From Saccharothrix coeruleofusca (GTDB taxonomy: Bacteria > Actinomycetota > Actinomycetes > Mycobacteriales > Pseudonocardiaceae): a stretch of DNA of 64,000 bases. Below are positions 23,097 to 30,820 of the stretch, in pieces; positions within the stretch are counted from its first letter, which is position 1; every line of letters begins with the position of its first letter. The notes under the pieces are model-generated. The model did not search any database. It was not told the origin of the DNA and was given only the letters and a program-made list of their open reading frames with translations. The stretch lies in the NCBI RefSeq assembly GCF_014648515.1, contig NZ_BMRG01000019.1, positions 33,343-97,342 of the forward strand, read 5' to 3'. Made by a program: the position numbers and the translations under genes.

Positions 23097-25079
23097 GTGC
23101 CGAACATCGTCCACCAGCTTTCCCTCAACGAGAACTTCGCCCCACCGCTGCCCGGAGTCCGGGAAGCGGTGATCGACGCCGCCGACCGCGCCCACCTGAC
23201 CCTGGACGCGCTCTCCGACGGGCTCACCGCCGCGTTGGCGGACCACCTCGCGGTGCCCGCTTCCGACGTGCTGGTCGGCGCCGGGTCCAGCGCCGTGCTC
23301 CAGCAGCTGTTCCACGGCATCGCCGGGGCGGGCACCGAGGTCGTGCACGCCTCGCCGTCGTTCGAGGGGTACGGCCTGCTGGTGCGCAACAGCGGCGCCA
23401 CGCCGGTGGCCGTGCCCCTGGCCGACGGCTACGCCGCGGACCTGGACGCGATGGCCGCCGCGGTCACGTCGCGCACCAGGGCGGTCCTGCTGTGCAACCC
23501 GAACAACCCCACCGGGTCGGTGCTGGGGCACGCCGAGGTGGAGCGGTTCCTCGAGGTGCTGCCGCCGGAAGTGCTGCTGGTCGTGGACGAGGCGTACCGC
23601 GAGTTCACCGACCCCTGCGACGTGGCCGACGCGCTGGCCCTCTACCGCCACGACCCCCGCGTCGTGGTGGTCCGCACGTTCTCCAAGTCGCACGGGCTGC
23701 TCGGCCTGCGCGTGGGCTACCTGGTGGCCGCGGCGTCCGTGGTCGAGCCGCTGCGCACCACCGCGGCGTTCTTCCGCGTCAGCACCGTCGCGCAGGCCGC
23801 GGCCACCGCCGCGCTGGCCGCCGAGGAGCAGATGCGCGCGCAGTGCGAGGCGGTCCGCGCGGAGCGCGACCGGCTGCGCGCGGCGCTGGTGGACTGCGGG
23901 CTGACGGTGCCGCCGAGCGCGGGCAACTACCTGTGGCTGCCGCTGGGGGCCGACGGTCCCCCGCTGGTGGAGTTCCTGGCCCGGCACGGCGTCGCGGTCC
24001 GCGAGATGGGCGGGCTGGGCGTGCGGGTGACCGTGGGGACGCGGGAGGCCAACGACGCGGTGATCGCCCTGGTGGCGGAGTACACGCGCAAGGGCCTGTC
24101 CTCCGGCGCCAGGGCGCTGGTGGCCCGACTGCGCGAAGCCCTGCGCGACGAGTGGCCCGAGCACACCGACCCGGTGCTCGACATCTCCCGCTACGCGCTG
24201 CTCACGCCGGGCAAGATGCTGCGCCCGCTGCTGCTCGCCGCCGCGGCGGGTGCGGTGGGGGGTGACGTGGAGCGGGTCCTGCCCGCCGCGCTCGCGGTGG
24301 AGTACCTGCACGTCGGGTCGCTGGTGCACGACGACATCATCGACGGCGACGAGACCCGCCGGGGCAGGCCGTCGGTGCAGCACCGCTACGGCGTGCCCGA
24401 CGCCATCGCCACCGGCGACGCGCTGATGATGCGCACGTTCGGCTCGGTGGCCGCCTGCGTCGAGCGCGGTGTGCGGGCGACGGCGGCGCTGGAGGCGGTG
24501 CGCGCGATCTCCGACGCCGGGGTGGACGTCTGCCGCGGCCAGGTGCTGGAGAGCAGGATGGCCGCCGATCCGACGCGCCCGCTGGCGCAGTACCTGACGG
24601 TGATGGCGCTCAAGACCGGGGCGCTGTTCCGCGGCGCCTGCCGGGCGGGCGCGCTGCTCGGCGGGGCCGGACCGGCCGCGGTCGACGTCGCGAGCCGCTA
24701 CGCCGAGCACCTGGGCCTGGCCTTCCAGATCTACGACGACCTGCTGCCCTACCTGTCCGACCCGGCGACCACCGGCAAGTCCGCGCTGAGCGACCTGCGC
24801 AACCTGCGGCCCACCTACCCGGTGCTGCTGGCGCACGAGATGGGCGCGCCGGAGCAGCGCGCGCGGCTGGTGGACGCGCTCAGCGGCGGGCTGCCCGCGC
24901 AGGAGGCGTTCGCGCAGCTGCGGGAGGTGCTCGACGACACCGGTGCGCTGAAGCGGGCGGTGGAGCACGCCGAGGCGGAGGTGGTGGCCGCGAAGTCCTG
25001 CCTGGCCGACCTGCCGCCCAACGAGCACACCGCGATACTCGCCGAGGTCGCGGACCTGTCCGTGGACCGGAGCCGGTAG
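23097..25079 (+). CDS. Fusion: HisC-like aminotransferase and polyprenyl diphosphate synthase
   Basis: 660 residues with a GTG start. Residues about 1-330 are a PLP fold-type I HisC-like enzyme: LSLNEN, NPNNPTG, DEAYREF and the PLP lysine in RTFSKSHGLLGLRVGY. The region where HisC has RYPD reads HLTLDALSDGL. Residues about 340-660 are an all-helical isoprenyl diphosphate synthase with first Asp-rich motif HDDIIDGDETRRGRPS and second motif QIYDDLLPYL, where the last Asp of DDxxD is Pro. No stop or frameshift separates the domains. The synthase should make a C15-C20 diphosphate; the amino acceptor is unknown. The aminotransferase half is closely related to the separate gene at 32580. UbiA follows 2 bp later. 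Confidence 0.88.
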   Translation: MPNIVHQLSLNENFAPPLPGVREAVIDAADRAHLTLDALSDGLTAALADHLAVPASDVLVGAGSSAVLQQLFHGIAGAGTEVVHASPSFEGYGLLVRNSGATPVAVPLADGYAADLDAMAAAVTSRTRAVLLCNPNNPTGSVLGHAEVERFLEVLPPEVLLVVDEAYREFTDPCDVADALALYRHDPRVVVVRTFSKSHGLLGLRVGYLVAAASVVEPLRTTAAFFRVSTVAQAAATAALAAEEQMRAQCEAVRAERDRLRAALVDCGLTVPPSAGNYLWLPLGADGPPLVEFLARHGVAVREMGGLGVRVTVGTREANDAVIALVAEYTRKGLSSGARALVARLREALRDEWPEHTDPVLDISRYALLTPGKMLRPLLLAAAAGAVGGDVERVLPAALAVEYLHVGSLVHDDIIDGDETRRGRPSVQHRYGVPDAIATGDALMMRTFGSVAACVERGVRATAALEAVRAISDAGVDVCRGQVLESRMAADPTRPLAQYLTVMALKTGALFRGACRAGALLGGAGPAAVDVASRYAEHLGLAFQIYDDLLPYLSDPATTGKSALSDLRNLRPTYPVLLAHEMGAPEQRARLVDALSGGLPAQEAFAQLREVLDDTGALKRAVEHAEAEVVAAKSCLADLPPNEHTAILAEVADLSVDRSR

Positions 25080-25081
25080 CC

Positions 25082-26065
25082 GTGGCGACCTGGCGGGGCA
25101 CTGTCGAGGCGCACGTGCAGACGTGGCGGCCGTACACGCTGGCCTACCCCGGTGTCGTCGGGTTGGCGGGCGCCTCCGTCGCCGCAGGCACCCCCCAGCC
25201 TCGACACCTGCTCGCGGCCGTGGTGATCCCGGTGCTGGTCTGGCTGGGCGGGCACTACCTGGGCGACTGGTTCGACCGGGAGCTGGACGCGATCGACAAA
25301 CCGCAGCGGCCCATCCCGTCGGGGCGGTTGAGCCCGCGCGCCGCGCTGCTGTCGGCGGTGGCGTGCGAGGTGGGCGCGGCGGCGGTGGCGCTGGCCGCGG
25401 GCTGGCGGGTGCTGGCGCTGCTGGTGCTCGGCGTGCTGGGGATCGCCGCCTACAGCCGGGTGTGCAAGGGGCGCGGCATCTCCGGCAACCTGGTGCGCGG
25501 CGCGCTGACCTCGCTGGCCGTGCTCGCGGGCGCGGCCTGCGTGCCCGGCGGCCACCTGTGGGCGGCGGCGCCGTTCGCGGTGGTGTTCCTGCTGCACGAC
25601 GCGGCGTCCAACCTCGTCGGCGCGGTGCGGGACGTGGCGGGCGACCGGGCGGGCGGGTACCGCTCGGTGCCGGTGCGGCGGGGTGTCGCCTACAGCGCGC
25701 GGCTGGCCCAGGCGCTCTACGGCCTGGCGCTGACCACGGCCGTGGCGGCGGTGCTGACCCCGCTGCCCGACCGCACGTCCTACCTGGTGCTGCTGCTGGC
25801 GGCCACCGCGGTCGGCGCGTGGGCGTTCGGCGGGCTGCTGACCCAGGGCGAGGCCATCACCCGCGAGTCGGCGTTGCGGGCGCACCAGGTGCTGGTGGCA
25901 GAACGGCTGGTGCTGGCGTGCGCGGTGACGGCGGCGGGCGCGGGTGTGGCGTTCGCGGTCGCGGTGCTGCTGCCGGTGCTGGTGTTCAGCGTGGTGTCCC
26001 AGAACGCCATGCGCGTCCGCCACGAGATCCCCCCTGCCGAGCTGAGGAAGGCGAGCGTCCGATGA
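25082..26065 (+). CDS. UbiA-family prenyltransferase
   Basis: 327 residues, about eight or nine membrane helices, GTG start 2 bp after the synthase. The first Asp-rich motif reads GHYLGDWFDRELDAIDKP. It keeps DxxDxxxD but has Gly where the family normally has Asn (NDxxDxxxD). The second motif VRDVAGDRAGGYRS keeps both Asp. It should bind Mg-prenyl diphosphate from the fused synthase and attach the chain to an acceptor in the membrane. A UbiA-type terpene cyclase role is an alternative. Its stop overlaps a 12-codon open frame leading to the next gene. Confidence 0.87.
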   Translation: MATWRGTVEAHVQTWRPYTLAYPGVVGLAGASVAAGTPQPRHLLAAVVIPVLVWLGGHYLGDWFDRELDAIDKPQRPIPSGRLSPRAALLSAVACEVGAAAVALAAGWRVLALLVLGVLGIAAYSRVCKGRGISGNLVRGALTSLAVLAGAACVPGGHLWAAAPFAVVFLLHDAASNLVGAVRDVAGDRAGGYRSVPVRRGVAYSARLAQALYGLALTTAVAAVLTPLPDRTSYLVLLLAATAVGAWAFGGLLTQGEAITRESALRAHQVLVAERLVLACAVTAAGAGVAFAVAVLLPVLVFSVVSQNAMRVRHEIPPAELRKASVR

Positions 26066-26100
26066 CCGCGATCGACGACCGGGGACGAGGCGGGGCGTGA
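26062..26100 (+). other. 12-codon open frame bridging UbiA and monooxygenase genes
   Basis: ATG 26062 overlaps the UbiA stop (ATGA) and its own TGA overlaps the GTG of the monooxygenase gene (GTGA). It encodes MTAIDDRGRGGA. It may couple translation of the two large genes across the gap rather than make a functional peptide. Confidence 0.4.
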
Positions 26101-27356
26101 GCACCGACGTGGACGTGGTGGTGAGCGGGGCCGGGGTCGCCGGGCTCGCGGCGGCGCACGCGCTGGGCGGGCTCGGTCTGCGCGTGCTGGTGCTGGACAA
26201 GCAGCGCGAGATCCGCGCCGTGCCGAAGGGCGAGCTGCTGCAGCCCGGCGCGACGAACGTGCTCGCGGACTGGGGCGTGGCCGACGGGCTGGCCGCCGAC
26301 GGCGCGCTGCGGCTGTCCGCCTTGGTGGCGCGCGACGCGCGGGGCGCGCCGCTGATGACGATGGACTACCGGGTGCTTCCCACCGAGCGGCCGTGGCTGC
26401 TGGTGCACGACTACCACGTGATCCTGGCCGCCCTGGCCCGTGCGCTGCCCGCGTCGGTGGAGCTGCGGCGTGGCGTGGTGGTGCGGGAGCTGGTGCGCGA
26501 CGAGCACGGGCGCGCGGCCGGTGTGCGCACCGACGGCGGCGACGTGACGGCCGGGCTGGTCGTGGCGGCCGACGGGGTGTCATCGCGGTTGCGGCGCGAC
26601 GCCGGGATCGGCATCGAGCGCACCGACTACCCGCACCGGCTGGCGGCGTTCGAGCTGACCGGCCAGCCGCTGACCGAGGACGTGTCCACCTACGCGACTT
26701 CGCGCGGCCTGGCGATGCGGTACTCGCTGCCCGGCGGACGCGCCCGGCTGTACGTCCAAGTAGGACCGGACGAGCTGCGGCGGGTGGGCGTGGACGCCGC
26801 GGCAGGGTGGGTCGACGGCCTGGTGCGCGATGTGCCCGCGTTCGCCTCGCTGCGGGAGGACGTGGTGCGGGCCTGGCCGACGCGGCAGGTGCTGCCGGTG
26901 AGCCGCGCGCTGAGCGCGTCGTTGACCGCTGACGGGCTGGTGCTGATCGGGGAGAGCGCGCACGCCGTGCACCCGGCGGCGGGCCAGGGCATGAACAGCT
27001 CCATTGTGGACGCGGCGAGCCTGGGCGCGCGGTTGCGCGCGCTCGACGGCGACCTGTCACCGGAGCTGCTGGGGCCGCGGCTGCGCGCGTGGAGCGCGGA
27101 GCGCAGGCGGGCGCTGGTGCACGTCGGGACGACCAGCCACAACGCCACCCGCATGATCACCGACCTGTCGCCGTTCGGCCGGGCGATCGGCCGCCGGGCG
27201 CTGCGCAAGACCGGTGGGAACCGGCGGTTGAGCTACACGATCATGCACAACATGGCCGGGCTGGGGCAGCACCCGCTCAAGCCGCTGGACCGCCTGCACC
27301 AGCTCGGCGTGCTGCCCGATCCCAGGGGTGGGCGGCTGCCGGGCTGGGCGCGGTGA
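26097..27356 (+). CDS. FAD-dependent monooxygenase, possible terpene epoxidase
   Basis: 419 residues, GTG start. The Rossmann FAD motif is VSGAGVAGLAAAHALGG (about 9-25), the DG motif VVAADGVSSRLRR, and the third motif VLIGESAHAVHPAAGQGMN, where the usual GD is GE. This is the p-hydroxybenzoate hydroxylase/squalene epoxidase superfamily. In meroterpenoid clusters such an enzyme epoxidises the prenyl chain before a cyclase acts, which fits the single-Asp cyclase encoded at 30821. Aromatic hydroxylation is the alternative. Its end is followed by a 22-bp tandem repeat and repeat element C. Confidence 0.85.
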   Translation: MSTDVDVVVSGAGVAGLAAAHALGGLGLRVLVLDKQREIRAVPKGELLQPGATNVLADWGVADGLAADGALRLSALVARDARGAPLMTMDYRVLPTERPWLLVHDYHVILAALARALPASVELRRGVVVRELVRDEHGRAAGVRTDGGDVTAGLVVAADGVSSRLRRDAGIGIERTDYPHRLAAFELTGQPLTEDVSTYATSRGLAMRYSLPGGRARLYVQVGPDELRRVGVDAAAGWVDGLVRDVPAFASLREDVVRAWPTRQVLPVSRALSASLTADGLVLIGESAHAVHPAAGQGMNSSIVDAASLGARLRALDGDLSPELLGPRLRAWSAERRRALVHVGTTSHNATRMITDLSPFGRAIGRRALRKTGGNRRLSYTIMHNMAGLGQHPLKPLDRLHQLGVLPDPRGGRLPGWAR

Positions 27357-27369
27357 CCCGCCGGGTCCG

Positions 27370-27435
27370 CGAGTCGCGCGTTCGGACACCGCGAATCGCG
27401 CGTTCGCGCACCACGAACCGCGCGTTCGGGGAGCC
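27370..27435. repeat. 22-bp tandem repeat, three units
   Basis: Units 27370-27391, 27392-27413 and 27414-27435 share CGARYCGCGCGTTCG followed by a variable seven bases. The array begins 13 bp after the monooxygenase stop and abuts repeat element C. No coding role is apparent. Confidence 0.8.
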
Positions 27436-27486
27436 GGGTGGTGGTTACCGGCCCGCGGGGGCACCTCGGGTAGTACTTGCCGACGC
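27434..27486 (+). repeat. Intergenic repeat element, copy C
   Basis: On the plus strand it reads GGTTACCGGCCC, 11 bases, then TCGGGTAGTACTTGCCGAC, the inverse of copies A and B. Relative to the upstream gene (monooxygenase, plus strand) the orientation is the same as in A and B. Flanking arms 27452-27467 and about 27498-27512 form a 15-bp stem with one bulge, giving a strong hairpin with the conserved core in the loop. Confidence 0.8.
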
Positions 27487-27526
27487 GCTTTGGGGTGGAG
27501 GTGCCCCGCGGGTGGTGGGGGCGCGG

Positions 27527-28519
27527 CTAGTGGCGGCACTCCACGACGACCAGGCCGCTGTCCCAGTGGCGGGCGGTGGCGGTGGCGAACCCGGCGCGGG
27601 CGGCCAGTGCCGAGAAGTCCTCCGCCGAGCGCTCCCGACCGCCCAGCAGGGTCAACGACTGCAGGTCGAACGACGAGTTGTTCTTCGCGTGCTCGGCTCC
27701 GGCCAGCACCTCCACGACCAGCAGGCGGCCCCGGCCGACGGCCTCGGCGGCGCGGGTCATGATCCGCAGCGCGTCCTCGTCGCCCCAGTCGGTGATGACG
27801 CGGGAGATCACGTAGGTGTCGTAGCCGGTGGGCAGCGGGTCGAAGAAGCTGCCGGGCACGAACGAGGCGCGGTCCTCCAGCCCGGCCTCCTTCAGCGCGG
27901 TGGTGGCGTCCGGCTCCACCGGCGGCAGGTCGAGCACCGCTCCGGTCAGGTGGGGGTTGGCCTTGAGCACCTCGATCAGCAGGGCCCCGGTGCCACCGCC
28001 GACGTCGAGCACCCGCCGGGTGGACGACCAGTCGCACTCGGCGGCCACGACCGGACCGGTCTGCCAGGCGTGCACGGCCATGATGCCGCCGAAGAACCGC
28101 CGCAGCCCCTCGTCGGCGGCGTAGTCGTCCCAGAACGGGACGCCGTGCACGGTGCCGTAGGCGGATTCGCCGGTGCGCACCGAGTGGGCCATGCCCGCGT
28201 AGGCCAGGTCCATCTTCGCGCCGGGGCCCTCGCCGTCCAGCCAGGCGCGCGCCCAGCGGTGGTCCTCGCGCAGCAGGACGCGCGAGACGTCGGTCAGCGC
28301 GTAGGCGCCGGGCTCCGGCTCGGCCAGGAAGCCGATGGAGGTGAGGTGGTTGAGCAGCCTGCGCAGGGCGTCGGGGTCGGCTCCGGCCGCGCGCGCCAGC
28401 GCGTCGAGCCCTCGGGTGCCGCCGTCGATCAGCTCGGGCAGGCGCAGGCTGACCGCGGCCCGCACCGCGAACGGCGTCACGAGGTCGATCATCCTGGCCA
28501 ACTCGTCCTGTGCGGTCAT
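27527..28519 (-). CDS. SAM-dependent O-methyltransferase (plant-type, family 2)
   Basis: 330 residues. ATG 28519 is the family-like start; longer frames lack support. An N-terminal winged-helix dimerisation domain (IDLVTPFAVRAAVSLRLPEL, LARAAGADPDALRRLLNHL) precedes the SAM domain with LDVGGGTGALLIEVL (motif I) and SRVITDWGDEDALRIM. This resembles the antibiotic and carminomycin-type O-methyltransferases, so it likely methylates a phenol, enol or carboxyl of the cluster product. It is convergent with the monooxygenase gene and divergent from the TauD gene. Confidence 0.9.
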   Translation of the reverse strand: MTAQDELARMIDLVTPFAVRAAVSLRLPELIDGGTRGLDALARAAGADPDALRRLLNHLTSIGFLAEPEPGAYALTDVSRVLLREDHRWARAWLDGEGPGAKMDLAYAGMAHSVRTGESAYGTVHGVPFWDDYAADEGLRRFFGGIMAVHAWQTGPVVAAECDWSSTRRVLDVGGGTGALLIEVLKANPHLTGAVLDLPPVEPDATTALKEAGLEDRASFVPGSFFDPLPTGYDTYVISRVITDWGDEDALRIMTRAAEAVGRGRLLVVEVLAGAEHAKNNSSFDLQSLTLLGGRERSAEDFSALAARAGFATATARHWDSGLVVVECRH

Positions 28520-28566
28520 TCCGGTGAATTCCCCTCGGTAGCACGGGAAAAAATTCGTCCGACTCG

Positions 28567-28596
28567 ATCCTGACAGCAAGGGACAAGTGGGGTCAA
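28567..28596 (-). promoter_or_regulatory. Probable promoter of the methyltransferase gene
   Basis: On the minus strand TTGACC (28591-28596), 18-bp spacer, CAGGAT (28567-28572), 48 bp upstream of the start. The same two hexamers with a 17-bp spacer precede the MFS gene at 33987. Confidence 0.45.
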
Positions 28597-28688
28597 CAGC
28601 ACCGGAAAACATTAAACACCAACCCGGACCGCGCCGTGCGACACGTGCGCGGAATTCAGCGACGCGCATCAGAAGAAAGAGGGACACC

Positions 28689-29522
28689 ATGCCTTTCCAG
28701 GTTCGCCCGGTCGCCGGTTCGCTCGGTGCGGAGGTGTACGGCGTCGACCTCGGCGCGGTCGACGACGAGCAGTTCAAGGAAGTCCACGACCTGCTGATGC
28801 GCTACCTGGTGCTGTTCTTCCCGGACGCGGGCGGGTTGACCCCGCAGGCCCACAAGGCGTTCGGCAGCCGCTTCGGCGAGCTGGAGGTCCACCCCTTCCT
28901 GCCGAAGCTGGCGGGCCACGACGAGATCGTCGTGCTGGACTCCGACCAGGGTGCGCGGGCGGACGTGTGGCACACCGACGTGACGTTCAACCCCAGTCCG
29001 CCGATCGCCTCGGTCCTGCAGATCACGCAGACCCCCGAGACGGGCGGCGACACGATGTGGAGCAACCAGTACCTGGCCTACGAGGCGCTGTCGGAGCCGG
29101 TGCGGGAGATGCTGGAGGGCACGACGGCGTCGCACCTGTTCGTGCACCCGCAGGGCACCTTCCGCGGCGAGGCCGAGCACCCGGTGGTCCGCACGCACCC
29201 GGTGACCGGCCGCAAGAGCCTGTACGTCAACCGCATGTTCACCCGCCGCATCCTGCAGCTGAGCAAGGGCGAGAGCGACGCGCTGCTGGAGCACCTGTTC
29301 TCGGTGTCGGAGAGCCCGCAGCGCACCTGCCGCTACCGGTGGGCGCCCGGTGCGGTGGCGGTGTGGGACAACCGGGCCACCCAGCACTACGCGGTCAACG
29401 ACTACCAGGGGCGCCGGGTGGGGCAGCGCGTGACGGTGCTGGGCGACGAGCCGCGCGGCGCGGAGCCCCGCTGGGCCAGGTACCAGGAGCCCGGCATGTC
29501 CGCGACGGCGGTCAAGGACTGA
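28689..29522 (+). CDS. TauD/TfdA-family Fe(II)/2-oxoglutarate dioxygenase
   Basis: 277 residues, ATG behind AGAGGGA. Iron ligands are visible: His95 and Asp97 in VWHTDVTF and the distal His in ATQHYAVNDY, followed by the 2-oxoglutarate-binding Arg in GQRVTVLGD. The N-terminus FQVRPVAGSLGAEVYGVDL is typical of taurine dioxygenase. Within this cluster it probably hydroxylates or desaturates the terpenoid or its amino-bearing part rather than releasing sulfite from taurine; that is inferred from context. It is convergent with the P450 gene across a bidirectional terminator. Confidence 0.9.
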   Translation: MPFQVRPVAGSLGAEVYGVDLGAVDDEQFKEVHDLLMRYLVLFFPDAGGLTPQAHKAFGSRFGELEVHPFLPKLAGHDEIVVLDSDQGARADVWHTDVTFNPSPPIASVLQITQTPETGGDTMWSNQYLAYEALSEPVREMLEGTTASHLFVHPQGTFRGEAEHPVVRTHPVTGRKSLYVNRMFTRRILQLSKGESDALLEHLFSVSESPQRTCRYRWAPGAVAVWDNRATQHYAVNDYQGRRVGQRVTVLGDEPRGAEPRWARYQEPGMSATAVKD

Positions 29523-29568
29523 GGGGCCGGTGGTGGCGGGCCGCGGCGGCCCGCCACCACCACCTCAG
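29519..29568. terminator. Bidirectional terminator between TauD and P450 genes
   Basis: Arms 29529-29542 and 29548-29561 form a perfect 14-bp stem with loop GCGGC. CTGAGG and CCTCAG at the outer ends, which contain the two stop codons, can pair as well. Confidence 0.8.
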
Positions 29569-30773
29569 CCGTTCGCGCGGGGGCCGAGCACGACCGGGAA
29601 CGTGCGCGGAGCGTGCACGTGGACGCTGCGGCGGAAGGTCAGCTCGGCCGGGTCCGCCGCCGCGCGCAGGTGCGGGAACCGGGCGAACAGGGCGGCCAGC
29701 GCGACCTCGCCCTCCAGGCGGACCAGCGCCGCGCCCAGGCACCGGTGGATGCCGTGGCCGAAGGCGAGGTGCCCGGCGGTGCTGCGGTCCGGGTCGAACC
29801 GCGCGGGGTCGGCGAACTGCGCCGGGTCGCGGTTGGCCCCGCCCGTGGACAGCATGACCGACGCGCCCCTGGGGATCGGCACCCCGCCGATCTCCAGGTC
29901 CTCGGTGGCGAAGCGCAGCGAGGCGTTGAGGGCGGGCGAGAGCCAGCGCAGCAGCTCCTCGACCAGCGACGGCACCTCCGGGGGCGAGGCCAGCCGCTCG
30001 CGCGCGGCCGGGTCGGCCAGCAGGGCGCGGACGCTGTTGGTGATGAACACGGCGGTGGTCTCGTGGCCTGCCATGAGCAGCAGCATGGCCATCGCCACGA
30101 TCTCGACGTCGGAGAGCCGGTCCCCCTCGTCGGAGGCGGTGATCAGCGCGGACAGCAGCGCGTCGTCGGGGGCGGCGCGCTTGGCGGCCACCAGCCCCTC
30201 CAGGTAGTCGGCCATCTGCGCGGAGGCGCGCCGCAGCTCGGGCTCGGGGCACTCGTCGATGAGCACGGTCGACAGCCGGGCGAACTCGTCGCGCTCCAGC
30301 TCGGGGACGCCGAGCAGCTCGCAGATCACCACCATGGGCAGCACGATCGCGTACCGCGCCACCAGGTCGACCGGCTCGTCCTCGGGCAGGGCGTCGAGCA
30401 GCTCGTGCGCGACCGCCTCCACCCGAGGGCGCAGCTCGGCCACCCGGCGGGCGGTGAACGCCTGGGTGACCAGGGCCCGCAGGCGGGTGTGCTCCGGCGG
30501 GTCGAGCGAGGTCAGCATGTGCGACATGGGGGCGGGCAGCGCCGGGGGCGCCGCCGCCCGCTCCGCCTCGGGCAGGGTGGACCGCCAGTCCTTGGCCAGC
30601 CGGGGGTCGACCAGTCCCGCGCGCACGTCGGCGTAGCGGGTGACCAGCCAGGTCCGGCCGCCCTCGAAGTCGACCTCGCGGACGGGCGAGTGCTCCCGCG
30701 CCCAGGCCAGCGCCGCGTGCGGGTCGCGCCAGTAGTCGTCGGTGAACGAGTCCCCTCGCACCGTGCCCGTCAT
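29565..30773 (-). CDS. Cytochrome P450
   Basis: 402 residues. ATG 30773 has GGAGG 5 bp upstream and is chosen over GTG 30824, which overlaps the cyclase stop but has no ribosome-binding site. All P450 hallmarks are intact: I-helix LLMAGHETTA, ExxR in VEELLRWLSP and heme ligand loop LAFGHGIHRCLGAAL. It is a soluble bacterial class I type, which needs an external ferredoxin; none is encoded nearby. It probably oxidises the cyclised terpenoid. Confidence 0.92.
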   Translation of the reverse strand: MTGTVRGDSFTDDYWRDPHAALAWAREHSPVREVDFEGGRTWLVTRYADVRAGLVDPRLAKDWRSTLPEAERAAAPPALPAPMSHMLTSLDPPEHTRLRALVTQAFTARRVAELRPRVEAVAHELLDALPEDEPVDLVARYAIVLPMVVICELLGVPELERDEFARLSTVLIDECPEPELRRASAQMADYLEGLVAAKRAAPDDALLSALITASDEGDRLSDVEIVAMAMLLLMAGHETTAVFITNSVRALLADPAARERLASPPEVPSLVEELLRWLSPALNASLRFATEDLEIGGVPIPRGASVMLSTGGANRDPAQFADPARFDPDRSTAGHLAFGHGIHRCLGAALVRLEGEVALAALFARFPHLRAAADPAELTFRRSVHVHAPRTFPVVLGPRANG

Positions 30774-30820
30774 GAGGTCCTCCGCTTCCTGCAGCGTCGA
30801 GCTGGACTGGTCGGTGCCGC

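Noticed and set aside
18419-27486. Interpretation of the three repeated elements as phage attachment sites or CRISPR repeats
   Set aside because: There is no integrase, tRNA or cas gene nearby, the spacing is kilobases, and the copies have a fixed sense relative to upstream genes.
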